A stretch of 13,120 nucleotides of DNA from Candidatus Pacearchaeota archaeon (GTDB lineage Archaea > Nanobdellota > Nanobdellia > Pacearchaeales > GW2011-AR1). The translations under genes were made by a program, and so were the position numbers. Shown here one piece after another: positions 12,931 to 13,120 of this stretch (position 1 is its first letter; the number at the start of each line of letters is the position of its first letter). Location: assembly GCA_016181905.1 (NCBI GenBank), contig JACOYM010000003.1, positions 1 through 13,120 of the forward strand. Reading direction: 5' to 3'. The notes under the pieces are model-generated. The model was not told where the DNA came from, did no database searches, and worked only from the letters and a program-made list of their open reading frames with translations.

Positions 12931-13120
12931 TTATTTCCTCTTTCTTTTCCTTCTGCTTTTCTGTTTTCTTGCCCTTGCATTTCTTCTTTTGCCCTTGGCT
13001 GTCCCGACTATTGTTATAATAAGCCCTATCAACGCAACAATTATTCCGATTGTTGCTTCAACAAAATATAGGATTATACCTATAATCAAGAGCACAATGC
13101 CTGCCCAAAAAGTTCCCTTA
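12931..13120 (-). CDS. Small membrane protein with basic C-terminus, N-terminus beyond window
   Basis: The minus-strand frame is open from the right edge to a TAA at 12933-12931, giving 62 visible residues. Two hydrophobic segments (FWAGIVLLIIGIILYFV and TIGIIVALIGLIITIVG) are followed by a 22-residue tail almost entirely of K, R, A, N, Q and S (begins AKGKRRNARARKQ, ends KRKRK). The design resembles small DPANN membrane proteins. The tail would be cytoplasmic and could bind RNA, DNA or the ribosome; that is an inference. It is convergent with the TctA-like gene, 22 bases away. The opposite strand also has an open frame from 12923 that looks signal-peptide-like, but the minus reading has purine-rich codons typical of genes here. 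The start and N-terminus are not visible. Confidence 0.6.
   Translation of the reverse strand, partial: KGTFWAGIVLLIIGIILYFVEATIGIIVALIGLIITIVGTAKGKRRNARARKQKSRRKRKRK

Noticed and set aside
1..13120. tRNA, rRNA, CRISPR array, insertion sequence or prophage
   Set aside because: No cloverleaf, regular repeat-spacer pattern, transposase, integrase or terminal inverted repeats were seen. The spacers are too short to hold most of these.

Overview
This is a compact, AT-rich archaeal segment. It carries a Hef/FANCM-family helicase, an ERCC4-HhH nuclease, Dph6 (diphthamide), an archaeal-type tyrosyl-tRNA synthetase, a LigT/ThpR 2H enzyme, and TATA boxes about 25 bases upstream of start codons in mostly leaderless units. 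The small proteins, the half-size transporter and the very short spacers suggest a DPANN archaeon of the Woesearchaeota/Pacearchaeota kind. That placement is an inference from gene style, not from a marker gene.

Left part (1-3826): a likely DNA repair and nucleotide block. A PD-(D/E)XK nuclease-like gene (DUF5655/NucS type) runs off the left edge. It is divergent from a Hef-type helicase that is broken into two frames near 1335-1352. After the helicase come a convergent dCMP deaminase-like gene, then a Cys/His-rich 73-residue protein whose gene overlaps a stand-alone ERCC4-HhH nuclease. Hef, usually one helicase-nuclease polypeptide, is therefore split here. An unrecognised 135-residue protein is convergent with the nuclease.

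Middle (3900-8532): an arginase/agmatinase-family enzyme, a six-TM half-MFS protein and ThpR lie head to tail on the minus strand. Divergent from them is a 55-residue two-TM protein with the only strong Shine-Dalgarno I noticed. Next is a minus-strand operon reading Dph6, class I glutamine amidotransferase (11-base overlap) and an M16 peptidase. The peptidase appears to have lost about 38 residues, including the third zinc ligand.

Right part (8566-13120): a plus-strand pair (putative barrel protein and a DRG/TGS GTPase, one-base gap), then TyrRS on the minus strand. Divergent from TyrRS is a second plus-strand pair (membrane-anchored OB-fold protein and a TctA/DUF112-like membrane protein, one-base gap). 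The C-terminal part of a small basic membrane protein is cut by the right edge.

No tRNA, rRNA, CRISPR array, insertion sequence or phage module was seen, and no gene-free stretch exceeds about 150 bases. The points most worth checking are the helicase frame break, the M16 internal deletion, the Dph6-amidotransferase coupling, and the small Cys/His protein joined to the ERCC4 nuclease.
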